Source of the DNA: Promethearchaeota archaeon
GTDB taxonomy: Archaea; Asgardarchaeota; Lokiarchaeia; Sigyniarchaeales; SOKP01
NCBI GenBank assembly: GCA_016839585.1
Contig: JAEOTZ010000073.1
Span: 1-63,713 of the forward strand
Length of the DNA: 63,713 bases
Direction: 5' to 3'
Positions 36,882 to 45,361 of this stretch are shown here, one piece after another. Position 1 is the stretch's first letter. Every line of letters begins with the position of its first letter. A model generated the notes under the pieces. The model did not search any database, was not told the origin of the DNA, and saw only the letters and a list, made by a program, of their open reading frames with translations. Both the position numbers and the translations under genes were made by a program.

Positions 36882-38420
36882 TTATTTAGAATTCTCAATT
36901 CGATTTAAATTATTAAATTCCTTATAGATATTTTTACTATTTAGATAATCATAGATTTTAACTGAGAATTTGTATATTTTATCATAAAATTCATGATTTT
37001 CGTTATTAGGTATCCACTTCTTATCGACCTTACATAAATTTTCTGCTGCTTTAGAGATATCAGGATATAATCCTGCTCCCGAAGCTGCTAATATGGCTGC
37101 GCCCAATGATGTGGATTCTTCAATTATATTTCTTGTACAGGTAATACCTAAAACATCAGCATATATCTGATTCCAGAAATCTGAACGAGAACCTCCTCCA
37201 GTTAACATTAATTCTTTAGGAATAATTCCTAATTCTTTGAAAACTTCCACATTTTTTCTTACTTCAAACGCCACACCTTCAAGAACAGCCCGATAAAGAT
37301 CTTTTCGCTCATGACCTAAAGATAACCCGAAGAGTATTCCCTTTGCAAAGGGATTCCAATGAGGAGCTCCTGCTCCCACTAAATGTGGAATCAATATTAA
37401 TCCATTTGCGCCAATTGGAGACTGTTTTGCTTCAGATATCATATTTTCATATGGATCTTGACCTTTCTCTTCTGCTACTAAGCATTCAGCTTTGCCTACT
37501 TGATCTCTGAACCATCTTAGTGTGGCTCCGGATGTGAAAATGCTAGCTTCTTGCACCCAAGATCCTGGTACTGCATGACAGCTACATATTACTCTCTTCT
37601 CTGGATCGAATTTTGGTTTGTCTAAATAAGCTAAAATAAAACTTCCTGTTCCTGTTGTACATTTGATATCACCAAGAGAAATTACTCCTACACCTAAAGC
37701 TGCAGATTGTTGATCTCCTGCACCTGTAACCACTAAAGTTTTCTTATCGAATAATGTCTCATCTGTTACAATTTCTCCAATATCTATTCCACTTTCTATT
37801 GCTTCTGGCATTTTATCTAAATCTATTTCAAGCTCGGAAGCGATTTCTTCTGAATATTGAAGGTTATTGATATCAAATAACATTGTTCTAGAAGCATTTG
37901 AAAAATCGGTATAAAACTTACCTGTTAATTTGTGTATTATGAAATCAGAAACTAGTAAAAATTTATGAGTTTTTTGATAAATATCTGGTTTCTCATCCTT
38001 GAACCATAATATCTTAGTAGCAGAAAAATATGGATCTATTGTCAATCCTGTAATCCTATAAATTTTATCTAATCCTAACTTAGATTTAATTGTTTCAACT
38101 TGATTTATAGTGCGTCGATCTTGCCAAACTAATGCATTATGAAGAGAATTTCCCTCTTTATCAACAGGTACTATAGTCTCTCGTTGATTGGTAACAGATA
38201 GACTTACAATATCTGTTTTATCAATCCCACTCTTTTTTATGGCATTATCAATAGTTTTTTTGATTGATTTCCACCACACTTTAGCGTCCTGTTCAACATA
38301 GGAAGGAGAAGGATAAAAGCTATTCCATTCTTGATAATCACTAGCGATTATTGTACCAGCTAAATCAAAAATATAGGTTCTACACCCTATTGTCCCTAAA
38401 TCCAATGCAGCGACAAACAT
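36882..38420 (-). CDS. FGGY-family carbohydrate kinase (glycerol/xylulose kinase type)
   Basis: A 512-residue sugar kinase. The ATP/phosphate motif DLGTIGCRTYIFD (7-19), SVTNQRETIVP near residue 80, WQDRRT near residue 98, the catalytic Asp region GAGDQQSAALG near residue 233, TTGTGSFI and LTGGGSRSDFWNQIYADVLG near residue 410 are clear. NQRET, YFSATKI and SNASRTMLFDI are glycerol-kinase-like, while the C-terminal half looks more like xylulokinase. Glycerol phosphorylation would serve lipid metabolism, but this cannot be decided by eye. No dehydrogenase gene is nearby. Confidence 0.88.
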   Translation of the reverse strand: MFVAALDLGTIGCRTYIFDLAGTIIASDYQEWNSFYPSPSYVEQDAKVWWKSIKKTIDNAIKKSGIDKTDIVSLSVTNQRETIVPVDKEGNSLHNALVWQDRRTINQVETIKSKLGLDKIYRITGLTIDPYFSATKILWFKDEKPDIYQKTHKFLLVSDFIIHKLTGKFYTDFSNASRTMLFDINNLQYSEEIASELEIDLDKMPEAIESGIDIGEIVTDETLFDKKTLVVTGAGDQQSAALGVGVISLGDIKCTTGTGSFILAYLDKPKFDPEKRVICSCHAVPGSWVQEASIFTSGATLRWFRDQVGKAECLVAEEKGQDPYENMISEAKQSPIGANGLILIPHLVGAGAPHWNPFAKGILFGLSLGHERKDLYRAVLEGVAFEVRKNVEVFKELGIIPKELMLTGGGSRSDFWNQIYADVLGITCTRNIIEESTSLGAAILAASGAGLYPDISKAAENLCKVDKKWIPNNENHEFYDKIYKFSVKIYDYLNSKNIYKEFNNLNRIENSK

Positions 38421-38518
38421 TTACTTCAAATCTCTTTAATTAAACTTTTTTATAAAATTAATTTATCAATATTCTTATAAGGATAATTATTAGTGCGTTC
38501 TTTTAATAAGTTTATGAT

Positions 38519-39220
38519 TTAACTTCTTTTATATCCACAGCGAGGACAGACTAATCTACCAAACCCTACTCTATAATCCTTAAATTCTTTCATTAATTCA
38601 TTGCAAATTGGACACCGTTCAATAGACAATTTTGGTTTATAAGATGGGAACCAAGCCCCTTCAATATTAGGCATATTCTTTAACATCTCTACATACTTTA
38701 ATTTATCAACATAATTCTTATCAACTTGAAAAAGTTGTTGTTCCTCTGCGATTGATTTGCCTTTTGGTGCTAGTATCACTAAAAATTTAATGTTTGAAGG
38801 ATTATTTAAAAGAGAAAGAGTTTTTAATATTGCTCCTTCTTTGTGTTCAGCGAATAATTTAGCAAGTTCGGGGGGAGCTAAAGCAACTAAAATACCTTGA
38901 GAATCCTCCCTTTCAGTTTTTTTTTCTCTTTGAAATAAAAATTGAAACATTCGATTTTGATTATCAAAAGCCCAAATAAAATTCCAATTAGAGATATCAT
39001 AATCTTCATTATTTGGCCCAACAATTCTTTTTAGGCATTTAATCCATGAATAATGATTGTTATTATATACTTTTGAGAGGATATCATCAAAAAATTCCTG
39101 CTGAATAACTGGAAAGGTTTTAAATATATTTTTCAGGGAAAATAATTTAACTTTACTTAATAAGTTTGAATTGAGTGTATCCCAAGGTGTTAAGGTAAAA
39201 ACTGTGAAATAACTGCTCAT
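38519..39220 (-). CDS. unknown protein with C-terminal zinc ribbon
   Basis: A 233-residue soluble protein I do not recognise. The first 200 residues mix helices and strands with many aromatics (YSWIKCLKR, NWNFIWAFDNQNRMFQFLF) and a hydrophobic strand IKFLVILAPKG. The last 30 residues form a four-Cys zinc ribbon (ERCPICNELM, then LVCPRCGYKRS). The arrangement suggests a protein that contacts nucleic acid or another protein through the ribbon. It is between the FGGY kinase (same strand, about 100 nt) and a divergent unknown gene. Confidence 0.75.
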   Translation of the reverse strand: MSSYFTVFTLTPWDTLNSNLLSKVKLFSLKNIFKTFPVIQQEFFDDILSKVYNNNHYSWIKCLKRIVGPNNEDYDISNWNFIWAFDNQNRMFQFLFQREKKTEREDSQGILVALAPPELAKLFAEHKEGAILKTLSLLNNPSNIKFLVILAPKGKSIAEEQQLFQVDKNYVDKLKYVEMLKNMPNIEGAWFPSYKPKLSIERCPICNELMKEFKDYRVGFGRLVCPRCGYKRS

Positions 39221-39345
39221 ATAATAACCATATAAAGTTCACTAATAAAAAATTGACCTTATAATTAAAAAAAAGAATTATTAAATAGCAGTCATAACAT
39301 TTAATAAATTAATATTTTAAAAGTGCTTTCTAGATTTCCTTTCTT

Positions 39346-40512
39346 ATGAATGCAATTTGGGATAGTAAATCTGATACCGTACAAAAAGGTGACAATCTGA
39401 GAGATGTTACTCCCTTAATGGATAAAACAATAATAGATGAAACTGGTTTCACCCATTATTTTTTCAGTAAAACTGTGTTTAATAATCCATGGTACAATAT
39501 CCCAGATGATGATCTAGAATTATTTAAAAAATTTATAGAAGGGGGATCAAGAGCCTATCCATCAGATGGTAATGTTCCTTGTGATATTGTTGCAAAAGAA
39601 GCAAGAATTCTTCTTAACAAAATTATTGATCTTTCTCAAGATTCTAATTCTCATCATTTTGAAGAGGCACGTAAAGCACTTAAAAATGGTAAAAATTCTC
39701 TCGTTAGAGGCACATTAAAACTTTACTTAGGTAAATATACGACTAGAGATTGGAGAAGAAAAAGATTTACTGACGATATTGATTTTTGGATTCGTCAAGT
39801 CCATATATTACACCATGTTTTAAGAAGATCTGGATGGTTAAGGAATAATATTACAAAGGAATGGGAAAAAAAAATTAAATGGAAAAATCTTTTGACGAAG
39901 GAAGAGAGAAGCGATACGCTTATAGCGGCAAATGATTTGGATCAGCTACTAGATTTTGGGGCTGGAAGTTATCTTGAGGGATCTAGTCTTAAAGAAATCT
40001 TCCAAAAAAAATTAAAGAGGGGACATGATGTTGATCTCAGTGATGTAATTAATGTTATAATGGTGAATGGAGCAGATGGTAAATATGTTGGAGATAAAAC
40101 CAGAGAACAAGAATGGAAAAATGCTTGGAAGGCTTTCGAAGAAGCTGCAAATACAAGAAATACTAGAATAACATCCAATTTGATCTCATTATGTAGGGTT
40201 TCATTAGGAATTGCTGATCATTTAGAGAGGGTTAGCAGCACCATAAAAAAATATAATGATATAATTTTTGATAAAATAGAATATCCAGATAAGAAATTAG
40301 ATAGACTCTGTAGAACTTCCATACATTGGAAGAATTATTTAAAAGATCACGGTTCTGATGCAACTAGGGAAATCCTTCATAGTTTTTATCACAAGCAAGT
40401 TGAAGAGAAGTTAAACCATGCAAAAAATCTGAGAAATTTTGTTAAAAAATTGCTGGGTTTGCTTAATTCTAAATATCAACATCTAAAGGTTATCTTCGAT
40501 ATTGAAAACTAA
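39346..40512 (+). CDS. unknown protein, possible nucleotidyltransferase-like
   Basis: A 388-residue soluble protein, rich in Lys, Asp and Trp. A segment near residues 125-150 reads LVRGTLKLYLGKYTTRDW and then KRFTDDIDFWI. The TDDIDFW resembles the DxD strand of nucleotidyltransferase-fold proteins such as the AbiEii group, with a Gly about 20 residues before it. The rest is mainly helical, ending in a coiled-coil-like tail (VEEKLNHAKNLRNFVKKLLG). The call is tentative: spacing of the G-S motif is not canonical. It is monocistronic, divergent from the zinc-ribbon protein with about 125 nt between them. Confidence 0.6.
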   Translation: MNAIWDSKSDTVQKGDNLRDVTPLMDKTIIDETGFTHYFFSKTVFNNPWYNIPDDDLELFKKFIEGGSRAYPSDGNVPCDIVAKEARILLNKIIDLSQDSNSHHFEEARKALKNGKNSLVRGTLKLYLGKYTTRDWRRKRFTDDIDFWIRQVHILHHVLRRSGWLRNNITKEWEKKIKWKNLLTKEERSDTLIAANDLDQLLDFGAGSYLEGSSLKEIFQKKLKRGHDVDLSDVINVIMVNGADGKYVGDKTREQEWKNAWKAFEEAANTRNTRITSNLISLCRVSLGIADHLERVSSTIKKYNDIIFDKIEYPDKKLDRLCRTSIHWKNYLKDHGSDATREILHSFYHKQVEEKLNHAKNLRNFVKKLLGLLNSKYQHLKVIFDIEN

Positions 40513-40670
40513 ATTTAGATTAGTTTTCAAAATTTTTGAACCTGATTTATAATATCAAAAAGTTCGTAAAAGATACGTTTCACGAATATTTTTAGATTTA
40601 TCATTTTTCTAATAGAACTATTAAAACTTGATTCATAAATAATAAGTAATAGTGAAAATAGTGATGATAG

Positions 40671-41915
40671 ATGTATGATTATTTATTGAGTGAAGAAAAT
40701 AAAAAATTTAGAGAAGAAATCCGTAAGTTTGTTAAAAATGCTGTCCCTCCGTCATTAATAAAAAAAATGGATAGAGATGAGATCAGATATCCTAGTGAAT
40801 GGCTTAATGCTTTAGCTAAACAAAATTTAATAGGAATAAGGTTTCCTAAAGAATATGGTGGGCGTGGATTGAATTGGGAAAGCGAAATCATAGCTCAAGA
40901 AGAAATAGGAGTTTTAGGGAGTTCACTCGCATGTTTATTTTCCTTACCCAGTATATGCGGAGAAGCGTTGAATTTTTTTGGTACAGAGGAGCAGAAACAG
41001 AAATACCTTAAACCTATGTGTGAAGGGAAAAAATTTACTGCTGAAGCGCTAACTGAACCAAGGGGAGGTTCTGACTTTTTTGGAGCAACATGTACAGCTA
41101 AAAAAGAGAGTGATTATTATATTTTAAAAGGAGAAAAAAGGTTTGTTGTTGGGGCTGAGGGTGCTGATTTCTTTTTAGTTTATGCAAAAACAAATCTGGA
41201 TCCAAATGCAGACCCTCGTACTGCTTTAAGTTTATTCATTGTAGATAGGACTGAAGATATTACTACCGAGTATCTCTATGGATTGTTAGGAACACGTGGA
41301 GGTGGTGCTGGGCGTATAAAATTTAAGGATGTAGAGGTCCCTCATGAAAACATTATTTTAGGTGAGGGTATGGGTGGTAAAATTTTTTACCAAATGATGG
41401 TTCCTGAACGTTTAACTACAGCTTCTGGATTCATAGGACTTGCAAGAGCATGTCTACAAATAGCAACAAAATATAGTACAAAAAGAAAAGCATTTGGTCA
41501 AACAATTAAGAATTTTGAGGGTGTTAGTTTTATGATCGCAGATAGTATTACACTTTTAGATGCTACTAGAGCAATTGTCTATAACACTGCAAAAAGTATT
41601 GATCTAGGAGCTCCACCTGCCTTACAAAGAAGATTAGTCTCTGAATCAAAAAAGTTTTCAACAAAAGCAGGGTGGAAGGTTATAAATAATGCAATGCAAG
41701 TAATGGGCGGTATTGGGTATACAACTGTGTACCCTATTGAAAGATTAATGCGAGATGCTCGAATCGGTGAACTCTGGACTGGAACCTCAGAGATAATGAA
41801 TTTAATAATTCAACACGAGTACTATAAAGAAATTCTTAGTGAAAAATGGTTTGGACGTGATGTAGAACAAGATGCAATAGATAGTGAGGCGGAAGAAGAA
41901 AAACATTATGGTTAA
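40671..41915 (+). CDS. acyl-CoA dehydrogenase
   Basis: A 414-residue FAD-dependent acyl-CoA dehydrogenase that forms an enoyl-CoA. Typical pieces are FPKEYGGRGLNWE, TEPRGGSDFFG (FAD site), RKAFGQTIKNFEGV near residue 275, VMGGIGYTTVYPIERLMRDARI and the GTSEIMN near the end. The usual catalytic Glu in YEGT is missing (WTGT), but a Glu in VPERLTTASG occupies the alternative site used by isovaleryl- and long-chain enzymes. No ETF or enoyl-CoA hydratase gene is adjacent, so its place in fatty- or amino-acid oxidation is inferred from the family only. Confidence 0.94.
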   Translation: MYDYLLSEENKKFREEIRKFVKNAVPPSLIKKMDRDEIRYPSEWLNALAKQNLIGIRFPKEYGGRGLNWESEIIAQEEIGVLGSSLACLFSLPSICGEALNFFGTEEQKQKYLKPMCEGKKFTAEALTEPRGGSDFFGATCTAKKESDYYILKGEKRFVVGAEGADFFLVYAKTNLDPNADPRTALSLFIVDRTEDITTEYLYGLLGTRGGGAGRIKFKDVEVPHENIILGEGMGGKIFYQMMVPERLTTASGFIGLARACLQIATKYSTKRKAFGQTIKNFEGVSFMIADSITLLDATRAIVYNTAKSIDLGAPPALQRRLVSESKKFSTKAGWKVINNAMQVMGGIGYTTVYPIERLMRDARIGELWTGTSEIMNLIIQHEYYKEILSEKWFGRDVEQDAIDSEAEEEKHYG

Positions 41916-41974
41916 TAATTCTCTTTAATTTTATTTTTTTCTGGGTATTTTATTTTTTTCCCACATTAAACAAC

Positions 41975-42235
41975 TTATTCCAATGCCTTCACTTTTGAAT
42001 AATCAATAGTAATTGTACGCTTCGTCTCTATAATTTTTCCGATTATCAACACTTTTTTGTCTAGAAATTTATGCAATTCAGGATCTTTTTGCCATAAGTG
42101 AGTTTTTTTCCTAACAAGAATCTCCGACCATCTGTTTTTGTAATCGTCCAACGGTTTAATGAAATATTCAGGTCCTTCCGATCGTGTCCCCTTTCCTTTT
42201 ATAATTGCGAAAAGAATTCCTCTAATTTCATTCAT
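41975..42235 (-). CDS. small hypothetical protein
   Basis: An 86-residue protein starting MNEIRGILFAIIKGKGTRSE and ending KRTITIDYSKVKALE. The strand-rich pattern, with a central WQKDPELHKFLDKKVLIIGKIIETK, hints at a small beta-barrel of OB type, but I recognise no family. It is convergent with the acyl-CoA dehydrogenase gene and precedes the phosphofructokinase on the same strand by chromosome order. Kept because codon use and length exceed what chance gives in this AT-rich DNA. Confidence 0.65.
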   Translation of the reverse strand: MNEIRGILFAIIKGKGTRSEGPEYFIKPLDDYKNRWSEILVRKKTHLWQKDPELHKFLDKKVLIIGKIIETKRTITIDYSKVKALE

Positions 42236-42324
42236 AGATTAAATCCATATTAATGATTATTGTAATAGATTAAAAATCGTAGGTTTTGATGTTTATTAAA
42301 TATATTAAAAATAAATGAAAATAA

Positions 42325-43540
42325 TTACTTTTGTTTTGATAAATACCTAATTTTTACAAGCAAATCTCTTAATTCCATTTTATCATTGTCAGGAGTAATG
42401 TATTTCTTTTTAACGCCCTCTGCGAAGGGAATTTTTTCTATTTTGTTTCCTTGGAGAGAGACCATATAACCAAATTCATTATTTAAAACTAATTTCATTG
42501 CTGCTAAGCCAAATCGCAATCCAAGTATGCGATCGAAACAGCTCGGAGTTCCAGCACGCATGGTATGACCAAGTACTACGCTTCTACATTCAAAATCTAC
42601 TCCATTTTTCTGAAACTCTTGCTTTAAATCATCTCTTAGGTTTAACTCGCTAACAATTATTTGCGACATATTCAATTTTACTAGTAACGGATTACCATAT
42701 GTATCTTTAGGTAACTTATCAATCGTTTCCTTAGATATTGTTTTAAAATCTCTATTTAAAGATTCTATATTTGGATATGCTCCTTCTGATGTAGCAATTA
42801 TATGATACTTATAGCCAGCATTAACTCTCTTTTTCAAAACGTCAATTATGTCTCTCTCTAAATTAAATGGTGTTTCTGGAATTAAGATTATATCTGCTCC
42901 AGCAGATATTCCACTGTACATTGTTAAAAAACCAGCGTCTCTACCCATAACTTCTACAATAAATACTCTCTGATGTGAACGAGCAGTAGTAGTGAGATTA
43001 TCAAGTGTATTAGAGGCTAATTGCACGGCACTCCAAAATCCGAATGTATAATGAGTTCCCTGCAAGTCATTATCAATGGTTTTTGGCACTCCTACTACTT
43101 TTGCATTGGCATATTTATGCATAGTATCAGCTACACCTAGAGTATCGTCTTCAGTTTAAAATAGAAACTATTTTAAAACTCCACCGATAGCTATTAAGGC
43201 ATCTATTCCTAATTCTTCAAATTTTTTAGCCAATTCTTTAGCTTTTTCTTCTTTTGAATTCACTCCTTTGAATGGGTTAGTCCTACTTGTATATAGAATT
43301 GTTCCACCAACAGTATGTAAATCATCATGTTCAGCAATATCAAGTGGAATTGTTTTATTTTCCAAAAATCCTTTCCAGCCTTTTAGAATTCCGATACATT
43401 CTATGCCTGCATCATATGCTTTTAACATTATCCCATAAATTACACTATTTAACCCAGGGCAGTATACGACAGTCAAGGAAAGTCTTGAACATGACTCCGC
43501 CGCCCGTTAAAATTCCTACTTTTTTTATTTGATTACCCAT
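42325..43540 (-). CDS. pfkA: 6-phosphofructokinase (probably PPi-type) interrupted by two apparent BHB introns
   Basis: The coding sequence is in three blocks: complement 43495-43540, 43179-43463 and 42325-43148. Joined, they give 1155 nt, an intact 384-residue PFK starting MGNQIKKVGILTGGGDCPG. Unspliced, the first break follows GGG and the second follows IAIGG, where TAG and TAA stops occur. After joining, the motifs GGGDCPGLN, IGGDDTLGV, PKTIDNDL, MGRDAGFL and a C-terminal domain are in order. GGDD with PKTIDND is the pattern associated with pyrophosphate rather than ATP use. A split pseudogene is the alternative, but both inserts fit BHB folds. The last block is full length. Start ATG at 43540. 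Confidence 0.85.
43149..43178 (-). other. putative 30-nt BHB intron 2 in the PFK mRNA
   Basis: The exon ends GGTGGAG and resumes ACGATAC, again splitting a GAC codon. Outer exon helix UAUCG/CGAUA (5 bp), 3' bulge AG^A, central four positions GUGG/CUGA (one G-C, two G-U, one G-A), 5' bulge AG^U and a 10-bp inner stem TTTAAAATAG/CTATTTTAAA with a TTT loop fit the BHB layout. Two in-frame stops lie at or in the insert. A 27-nt excision giving GGEDDT is also possible but adds a residue to the active-site loop. Confidence 0.72.
43464..43494 (-). other. putative 31-nt BHB intron 1 in the PFK mRNA
   Basis: On the minus strand the exon ends GGCGGAG and resumes ACTGCCC, splitting a GAC codon (phase 1). 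Hand folding gives 5' bulge AG^U, central helix GCGG/UCGU (two G-U and two G-C pairs), 3' bulge AU^A, an inner hairpin with UCAAG/CUUGA, and an outer exon helix GGGC/GCCC with one bulged U. This is the 3-4-3 layout cut by the archaeal tRNA splicing endonuclease. Excision restores GGGDCPGLN. Confidence 0.7.
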
Positions 43541-43620
43541 TTCATTTCACACGTTTAGTTGTGTTAGATTATAACAAATTAATTTATAATAAAAAATTAT
43601 GATAATTATATATTTTATAT

Positions 43621-44241
43621 TTATTCTAATTCTATTTTCTCAATTTTCTTAAAAGTATATTTTGATTTATTTTTTGGAATTATATAACTCCCTCCTTGGG
43701 TATCAGTTATTTTTAAAGTAAACTTAAATTTCCCATCTATAGCTTTTTTTAAATTATCTAAGATTTCATCTATTTCGCTTTTTTCTGGATCATTATCATC
43801 AAGATTATTTCTATATATTAAGACAGCACTCTCAAATCTATATAATATACCTTCTACATTTGTATAATAGAAATCTGCTCTTGGACCAGGTTCTACGACT
43901 AAGTCTAATTCAGGAATTTCTAATTTTCCTGCTGGCGAACGATAGATTTTAGATTTGAGATCATCTTCATTCATTACTCGTAAAGTCATAATTCCTGGTT
44001 TTGTATTAGTAGTTAAAGGAATAACATCACTTTTATGAAAATCACATATATTACATACAAATTTTAATATGAGCATTTTGTCCCCATCGGGAACATCATA
44101 AATACTCTTAATTATATCGATTTTGCCTTCTTGACATGAAGGACATTTAAAGGAATATACAATCTTATTACTTCTTTTCTCTTTGGCCATATAAATATTT
44201 CCTAGTTTAAATTTTTTTAAAGTTGGATCAGTTTTATACAT
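43621..44241 (-). CDS. ZPR1-type zinc-finger protein
   Basis: A 206-residue protein with one ZPR1 domain: zinc finger CPSCQEGKID (33-42) and CNICDF, followed by the beta-barrel part containing RSPAGKLEIPELDLVVEPGP, which is a clear ZPR1 signature. Eukaryotic ZPR1 has two such domains and chaperones newly made eEF1A; archaeal proteins have one. A role in maturing aEF1A is therefore a reasonable inference. The gene stands alone, divergent from the 2-oxoacid oxidoreductase operon with about 180 nt between. The first of two Met codons gives the longer form; a start at Met18 would be nearer the zinc finger. Confidence 0.88.
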   Translation of the reverse strand: MYKTDPTLKKFKLGNIYMAKEKRSNKIVYSFKCPSCQEGKIDIIKSIYDVPDGDKMLILKFVCNICDFHKSDVIPLTTNTKPGIMTLRVMNEDDLKSKIYRSPAGKLEIPELDLVVEPGPRADFYYTNVEGILYRFESAVLIYRNNLDDNDPEKSEIDEILDNLKKAIDGKFKFTLKITDTQGGSYIIPKNKSKYTFKKIEKIELE

Positions 44242-44423
44242 TAATTCATAAGATCGATTTACGATGGCACCGTTTTTAAAATAAATTAATAATTATAACA
44301 ATTATTATTTTAAATTCTATATTATTGTTTCATATTGTAGTTATATAAGTTAAATCAATAGAACTTTTATTCATTGTGTCTTTATTGGATATATTACACT
44401 CAATTGAAATAAATTAAAGTCAG

Positions 44424-45011
44424 TTGAATAAATTGTCAAATAATGAAAAGATTATACAAATATCAATGCATTGTAGAGGTGGTCAAACTTGTATCACCGC
44501 CAGCCAATTGTTAGCGGAAATGGCATTTGAGGAAGGTTTCAAGGACACAATCGCAATTCCAATAATAGGAGCTGAGCGAAGAGGGGCTCCAATACAAGCA
44601 TTTACAAAAGTTTCTAAGAGTAAACCAATTAAAACCTATGACAGTGTAGTAAATCCAGATTATATATTTATGTTTGATACATCATTATTAGATATACCAA
44701 AGATAAAAGCTACTATAAAGGAAGGTGTAAATCTAATAATCAATAGTCCAGATCCTATAGATACAACCGGACTCCCTAATAATATAAAGATCTTTATCGT
44801 AGATGCTACAGGTATTTGCATTAAACGAGAATTCATGCATTCAAGCGGACCAATTCTGAATATTCCTATGTTAGGGGCTTTTGGAAAGATTACGGGGTAT
44901 TATAATCTTGAAACAATGGAAAAAGTAATTAAAAAGGAATTTGGAGAAAGTAGATTAGATAAAAATATGAGTGTTGCAAAAGACGCTTACGAATCAGTAA
45001 GGGAAATGTAA
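44424..45011 (+). CDS. porG: pyruvate/2-oxoacid:ferredoxin oxidoreductase, gamma subunit
   Basis: A 195-residue gamma subunit. ISMHCRGGQTCITASQLLAEMA near the N-terminus corresponds to the family GRGGQGxxTAA-type motif, and IPIIGAERRGAPIQAFTKVS is the diagnostic ERRGxP block. Together with delta, alpha and beta subunits downstream it makes the four-subunit CoA-dependent oxidoreductase that converts pyruvate (or a related 2-oxoacid) to acyl-CoA, CO2 and reduced ferredoxin. Start TTG. It is the first gene of the operon; PorD begins 2 nt after its stop. Confidence 0.94.
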   Translation: MNKLSNNEKIIQISMHCRGGQTCITASQLLAEMAFEEGFKDTIAIPIIGAERRGAPIQAFTKVSKSKPIKTYDSVVNPDYIFMFDTSLLDIPKIKATIKEGVNLIINSPDPIDTTGLPNNIKIFIVDATGICIKREFMHSSGPILNIPMLGAFGKITGYYNLETMEKVIKKEFGESRLDKNMSVAKDAYESVREM

Positions 45012-45013
45012 AT

Positions 45014-45361
45014 ATGTCTGAATCTGAAAAATGGAAGAAAATTAATAAATCAGTAAAAGAACGTCCTAAAGTTCAAGAATACAAAAATTGGAAAGAATTA
45101 TCCCCAATTCCCATTTCATTACCAATTGATGGAAATATTGGTACAACTGGTGATTGGAGAACATTTAGACCAGTTATTAAAGAAGGTTGTAATAAATGTG
45201 GAATATGCTGGATGTATTGTCCTGAGGGTGTAATTAAAAGGAAAGAAGATGGTACATTTGAAATTGATTTACGTTACTGTAAAGGTTGTGGTATATGCGC
45301 TAAAGAATGCCCAACAAATAATATAGAAATGATTAGAGAGAGTGATATAAAAGATGACTGA
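45014..45361 (+). CDS. porD: pyruvate/2-oxoacid:ferredoxin oxidoreductase, delta (ferredoxin) subunit
   Basis: A 115-residue protein with two 4Fe-4S ferredoxin motifs, CNKCGICWMYCPEG near residue 60 and CKGCGICAKECPTN near residue 92. These pass electrons from the catalytic subunits to external ferredoxin. Conserved WRTFRPV before the first cluster is typical of PorD/VorD. The end overlaps the alpha subunit gene by 8 nt, consistent with coupled translation. Confidence 0.94.
   Translation: MSESEKWKKINKSVKERPKVQEYKNWKELSPIPISLPIDGNIGTTGDWRTFRPVIKEGCNKCGICWMYCPEGVIKRKEDGTFEIDLRYCKGCGICAKECPTNNIEMIRESDIKDD

Noticed and set aside
43149-43180. The TAG in the PFK insert as a pyrrolysine or readthrough codon
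   Set aside because: A TAA follows four codons later, and reading through would add about ten residues inside a conserved active-site loop.
42325-43540. PFK as an ordinary decayed pseudogene
   Set aside because: All conserved motifs are intact, the frame is kept elsewhere over 1.1 kb, and the only two lesions are hairpin inserts whose removal restores the motifs exactly. Assembly error is not fully excluded.
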